Source: Kiritimatiellia bacterium (lineage in GTDB: Bacteria > Verrucomicrobiota > Kiritimatiellia > RFP12 > UBA1067). Taken from it: a DNA stretch of 7,659 bases. The notes under the pieces are model-generated. The model was not told the origin of the DNA, did no database searches, and saw nothing but the letters and a program-made list of their open reading frames with translations. Where the stretch lies: the NCBI GenBank assembly GCA_017389885.1, contig JAFPDR010000036.1:1-7659 (forward strand), in the 5' to 3' direction. The position numbers were made by a program, and so were the translations under genes. Of the stretch, positions 4,973 through 7,659 are shown piece by piece. The stretch's first letter is position 1; every line of letters begins with the position of its first letter.

Positions 4973-7659
4973 CACTTTGTTCCTTTCCACCAGTCGAGCT
5001 TGAGGAGGTCCTTTCCGCCCGGCTCGCGCGAGCGGAAGACGAAGTAGAGGTCGCGAACGCCCTTCGCGCCCTTGAGGGAAATCCTGCGCTCGGCGAACTT
5101 CGAGTCCTTCGCGGATAGCTCGAGCCTGCCTGCGAGAGGTCCGTCCTTCGAATCGAGACGCACCTCGACCGACGCGCCGGGAACGAGGCACTGCACGGAC
5201 GCGACGATCGTGCGCGCGCCCTTCCCGAAGTCCACTCCCTTGACGAGGATGTGCTCCGTGTCGTCGACGTTTGCGACGATCTGGTTCCAATGCTCCTTCG
5301 AGCTCTTCCACGCAGGCTCGGTCTTGAGTCCGACGCCCCACGCCATCGTCTCCGCCTCGACGCGGCGGAACGGATCGAACGCGCCGACCTGGCGCAGCAC
5401 GCCGGACTTGAAGTACGGCAGCTCGGGGATAGTGCCGTCCGGCGCGTACTCCATCTCCTGCGCGGAGACGGACCGCCTCTCGTGGTGCTTGCTCGTCTGA
5501 AGGCGCAGGACGTCGTAGTTGAGTCCGAAGCAGTAGCTCCGTCCCTTGAAGTCGATTATGCCGGGATGGTTTCCGCGAGTCTTAGGCGTGTGGTCCATTA
5601 TGTGGCCCTTGTACTCCCACGGACCCATCGCCGACTTCGACATCGCGTAGCCGATGCCCTCGGGGCAGCACGTCGACGCGAAAGCGAGGTAGTAGTTCTC
5701 GCCGCGCCTGTAGAACCACGGACCCTCCTGGTAGTCGCGTATCTTCGGGAACTTCACGATGTCGCCCGAATACGAGACCATGTCCTTGTTCAGCTTCACG
5801 CAGTAGAGCTCGGGATTGCCCCAGTACATGTAGGCCTGTCCGTCGTCGTCGATCCACACCGTCGGGTCGATGTCGTTCCAGTGCTCGCGCTGCCAGACGA
5901 GGGGCTTGCCGATCGGGTCCCTGAACGGACCGTACGGCGAGTCCGCGACGAGCACGCCGATTCCGTTGCCGTGGAGCGGACAGTACATGTACCACTTTCC
6001 GCCGCGCTCGATGACCTGTATCGCCCATGCGCCGTTCTCCTTGTTGCGCGCCCACTCGAAGTCCTTGAGCGACGCCACCGCGCCGCAGTCGCGCCAGTTC
6101 ACCATGTCCGTCGAAGTGTAGAGGAGCCAGTCGAACATCTTGAATCCGTCCGCGTCGTCCTCGTCGTGCGTAGTGTAGAGGTACACCGTCCCGTCGCGCA
6201 CGATCGGCGCGGGGTCCGCCGTGTACTTCGTCTGCACGACCGGCATCAATGGCTGTCCGAACGGCGCGTCGCGCGAGACGAACTCAGCGACGATCGAGCG
6301 CACTTCGCCGAACGTGTGCGAAAGCCCGTGGTCGTCTCCTTCCATCAGGTGCAGCTCGCTGCCGGGATGGTCCTTGTGGAACTGCTCGGCGTGGCGCGTC
6401 TTCGCGATTGGGTCGCCAGTTCCGTGGACGATGCACATCGGACCGCCGAACTTCTTCGCCGTCTCGAATATTGGCAGGTCGTAGGCGGTCTTTATGAATT
6501 CGCGTCCGATGACGTTTCCGCCCGGAAGCTTCACCACGTCCGGCGGATTCTTCGGATCATAGCGCGATCCGAACGTGCAGCCGTTGCGCACGTCGTCCTT
6601 GAGCACGCACGCTGGCGCGAGGAGCGCGACGCGCGACACCTTGTCGCCGAGCGAGCCCGCCGTCATCGCCGCGACGACCCCGCCCTGGGAATGTCCGATG
6701 ACCGAGACCTTTCCGTTGCACCACGGACGCGACGCGGCCCACGCGACGACGCGCTTCGCGTCCTCGACTTCGTTCGGAACCGTCATGTCGCGCATCTCGC
6801 CCTCGCTCTCGCCGTGTCCGTTGAAGTCGAACCTGACGGACGCGACGCCGCGCCGCGCGAAGGCTTCCGCGAACTCGTGGAAGAACCCGCCGTGCTCGCA
6901 CTTGTTCGCGCCGAAGCCGTGGCAGATGACGGCTATCGGATACTTCGCGCCCGGCCTTCTGTCGTCGGGGAGGCGAAGGATCGCGGATAGCTTTCCCTTC
7001 GAGCCGTCGATCCAGAACTTCCCCTCCTTGTCCTCGATGGACCCCGGGGGCTGCACGCCCTCCTTCGTCTGCGGGATGAACGGAATCGTCCCGTCCTCGT
7101 TCCACTTGAACTCCTCGACGCAGGCGGAGCGCTTGAAGCCTCCGCCGCCCGGAAGCGCGCCGTTGTGGTAGAACATGTAGCTCCTGCCCTTGAACTCGAT
7201 GTTGCCGCCGTGGATCGTGAAGCTGTTGTGCGGCGTGTCCATGATCTTGCCGCGGTAGGTCCAGGGTCCGTTGATCGTCGGCGCGTGGAGTACGCCATGT
7301 GCTCGGGAACTCCGCCAGCGGCGTAGGAGAGGTAGTATGTTCCGTTGCGCTTCATCACCCACGGCGCCTCCTCGTAGGAGACGATGGGCTCCTCCTTGCC
7401 GTGGGCCCAGTTCATGCGCACGGACTTCGGACCGAAGCACTTCTCGTCGTCGAAGCCAGGGATTTCGCGCCATCCGTTCTTGAACGACACCATGTCAGAG
7501 TTCAGCTCGCCGTACCAGCATCCCGTGTTGCCCCAGAAGAGGTAGGCTCGTCCGTCGTCGTCGACGAAAACCGTGGGGTCGATGAACGACGCGCCGACGG
7601 CGAGCGGCTTGCCGATGGGGTCGCGGTACGGCCCCTCCGGGCGGTCCGCCACCGCGACG
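4972..7659 (-). CDS. Multimodular GH43 - feruloyl esterase-like - GH43 - CBM6 enzyme (5' partial, frameshifted)
   Basis: The gene enters from the right edge and ends at TGA (4974-4972). From 7658 to about 7287 one frame encodes the C-terminal part of a GH43 module. From about 7286 down to the stop a second frame continues the same protein without interruption. Joining the frames gives the smooth junction EHMAYS-(x)-APTINGPWTYRG, so a single missing base best explains the break. Module order is GH43, an alpha/beta-hydrolase like bacterial cinnamoyl/feruloyl esterases, a second GH43, then CBM6. Together they would remove arabinosyl and feruloyl groups from arabinoxylan while bound to it (inference). 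The start and any signal peptide lie outside the window. All catalytic residues visible are intact, which argues for a sequencing error or a very recent mutation. The esterase gene follows with a one-base overlap. The modules are described separately. Confidence 0.88.
4981..4986 (-). promoter_or_regulatory. Shine-Dalgarno sequence of the esterase gene
   Basis: AAAGGA on the minus strand lies 8 bases before the ATG at 4972, within the last codons of the large enzyme gene. It supports the short TGATG-overlap start over any longer reading of the same frame, which would run through the upstream CBM6 coding region. Confidence 0.7.
4984..5367 (-). other. Module 4: C-terminal CBM6 carbohydrate-binding domain
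   Basis: About 125 residues starting with the CBM6 signature RVEAETMAW and containing NVDDTEHILVKGVDFGKGA, VEVRLDSKDGPLAGRLEL and a final DLYFVFRS...LDWW segment. CBM6 beta-sandwiches usually bind xylan or beta-glucan chains and are commonly attached to GH43 enzymes. It should hold the enzyme on its substrate. It ends only a few residues before the stop, so there is no further sorting domain at the C-terminus. Confidence 0.85.
5374..6243 (-). other. Module 3: second GH43 domain
   Basis: A complete GH43 propeller from PVVQTKYTADPAP to LRQVGAFDPF. General base Asp is in YTADPAP (codon 6216-6214), pKa-modulating Asp in NDIDPTVW (5868-5866), general acid Glu in YQEGPWF (5727-5725). It parallels module 1 closely (GPFRDPIGKPLVW against GPYRDPIGKPLAV; DIDPTVWIDDDGQAYMYWGN against FIDPTVFVDDDGRAYLFWGN), which suggests an old internal duplication. 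Probable arabinofuranosidase or xylosidase. Confidence 0.9.
6268..7017 (-). other. Module 2: feruloyl/cinnamoyl-esterase-like alpha/beta hydrolase domain
   Basis: About 250 residues with oxyanion loop CHGFGANK, the run VRFDFNGHGESEGEM, nucleophile Ser in GHSQGG (codon 6690-6688), acid Asp in HGTGDPIAK (6414-6412) and His in GDDHGLS (6330-6328). From memory this closely follows the bacterial cinnamoyl/feruloyl esterases typified by Lactobacillus johnsonii LJ0536 and Butyrivibrio Est1E, including the inserted lid region between LLAPACVLKDD and LPIFE. Predicted to free ferulate or p-coumarate from arabinose side chains. The fold and triad are clear; the acyl specificity is inferred. Confidence 0.82.
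7060..7659 (-). other. Module 1: N-terminal GH43 domain (partial, contains frameshift)
   Basis: The readable part starts VAVADRPEGPYRDPIGKP. The pKa-modulating Asp is in FIDPTVF (codon 7580-7578) and the general acid Glu is in SYEEAPW (codon 7370-7368). The general base Asp and first propeller blade are beyond the right edge. After the frameshift the module continues with TYRGKIMD, SFTIHGGNIEFKGRSYMFYH and the blade-closing ACVEEFKWNEDGTIPF. It belongs to GH43 enzymes with arabinofuranosidase or xylosidase activity. Unlike the second GH43, it leads directly into the esterase with no CBM between. Confidence 0.85.
7282..7290 (-). other. Frameshift site (apparent one-base deletion) in the multimodular enzyme
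   Basis: On the minus strand TAC TCC AC (7292-7285) must be followed by one more base before GCG CCG ACG (from 7284) to keep the GH43 reading Y-S-x-A-P-T-I-N-G-P-W. Without it, the upstream frame runs into an Arg/Ser-rich stretch and stops at 6933. A lost G in ACGGCG or a lost A in AACGCG would both fit. There is no long homopolymer or clear slippery heptamer that would suggest programmed frameshifting. Confidence 0.8.

Noticed and set aside
5251..6990. Very long open frame on the plus strand, with others at 3013-4254, 3866-5047 and 1506-2531.
   Set aside because: They lie antisense to well-recognised GH43, esterase and transporter genes. Their translations are Arg/Val/His-rich with no domain, and such frames are expected opposite GC-rich coding sequence.
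6933..7281. Continuation of the upstream frame of the large enzyme after the frameshift, down to its stop at 6933.
   Set aside because: It is an Arg/Ser-rich out-of-frame reading, while the other frame over the same bases encodes clear GH43 and esterase sequence.
7280..7295. Programmed ribosomal frameshifting in the large enzyme.
   Set aside because: No slippery heptamer, internal Shine-Dalgarno sequence or obvious downstream pseudoknot is seen, and GH43 enzymes are not known to use it. A one-base error or mutation is simpler.

Overview
This is a GC-rich bacterial window in which every supported gene lies on the minus strand, so it is transcribed from right to left. It looks like a locus for breaking down arabinoxylan or a related pentose-rich plant cell-wall polysaccharide, ending beside a tRNA-Leu/tRNA-Tyr pair. 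Four glycoside hydrolase family 43 (GH43) catalytic modules, two alpha/beta-hydrolase esterases and one GPH-family sugar symporter fill almost the whole window. No gene-free stretch exceeds about 70 bases.

Layout in transcription order. (1) 7659-4972: a long multimodular enzyme, cut at the right edge, with modules GH43 - feruloyl/cinnamoyl-esterase-like alpha/beta hydrolase - GH43 - CBM6. Its frame is broken by an apparent one-base deletion near 7285. (2) 4972-4052: a secreted alpha/beta-hydrolase, probably a carbohydrate esterase, joined to gene 1 by a TGATG stop/start overlap. (3) 3984-2599: a secreted GH43 with a C-terminal beta-sandwich-like domain and its own promoter. (4) 2546-1209: a GPH-type cation symporter with its own promoter. 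(5) 1212-205: a GH43 without a signal peptide, joined to the symporter by an ATGA overlap. (6) tRNA-Leu(GAG) and the 5' half of tRNA-Tyr(GUA), driven by a good promoter with a candidate UP element.

Inferred division of labour: the multimodular enzyme, the esterase and the stand-alone GH43 remove arabinosyl, feruloyl and acyl decorations outside the cytoplasm. The symporter imports the resulting oligosaccharides or pentosides, and the cytoplasmic GH43 finishes them. Substrates are inferred from families and context; the sequence does not prove them.

The regulatory layout is the least ordinary part. Genes 3 and 4 are each preceded by a matching 44-base block: a short inverted repeat, then exactly the same distance to an identical 15-base core containing an extended -10 (TGGTATAAT). 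In both cases the -10 sits only 6-7 bases before the ATG, with no Shine-Dalgarno sequence, which predicts leaderless mRNAs. The downstream genes of the two coupled pairs do have Shine-Dalgarno sequences.

Organism: no SusC/SusD pair is visible, uptake is by a GPH symporter, and signal peptides are Ala-rich. This would fit an uncultured gut or rumen member of the Verrucomicrobiota/Kiritimatiellota/Lentisphaerota group, but the assignment is low confidence.
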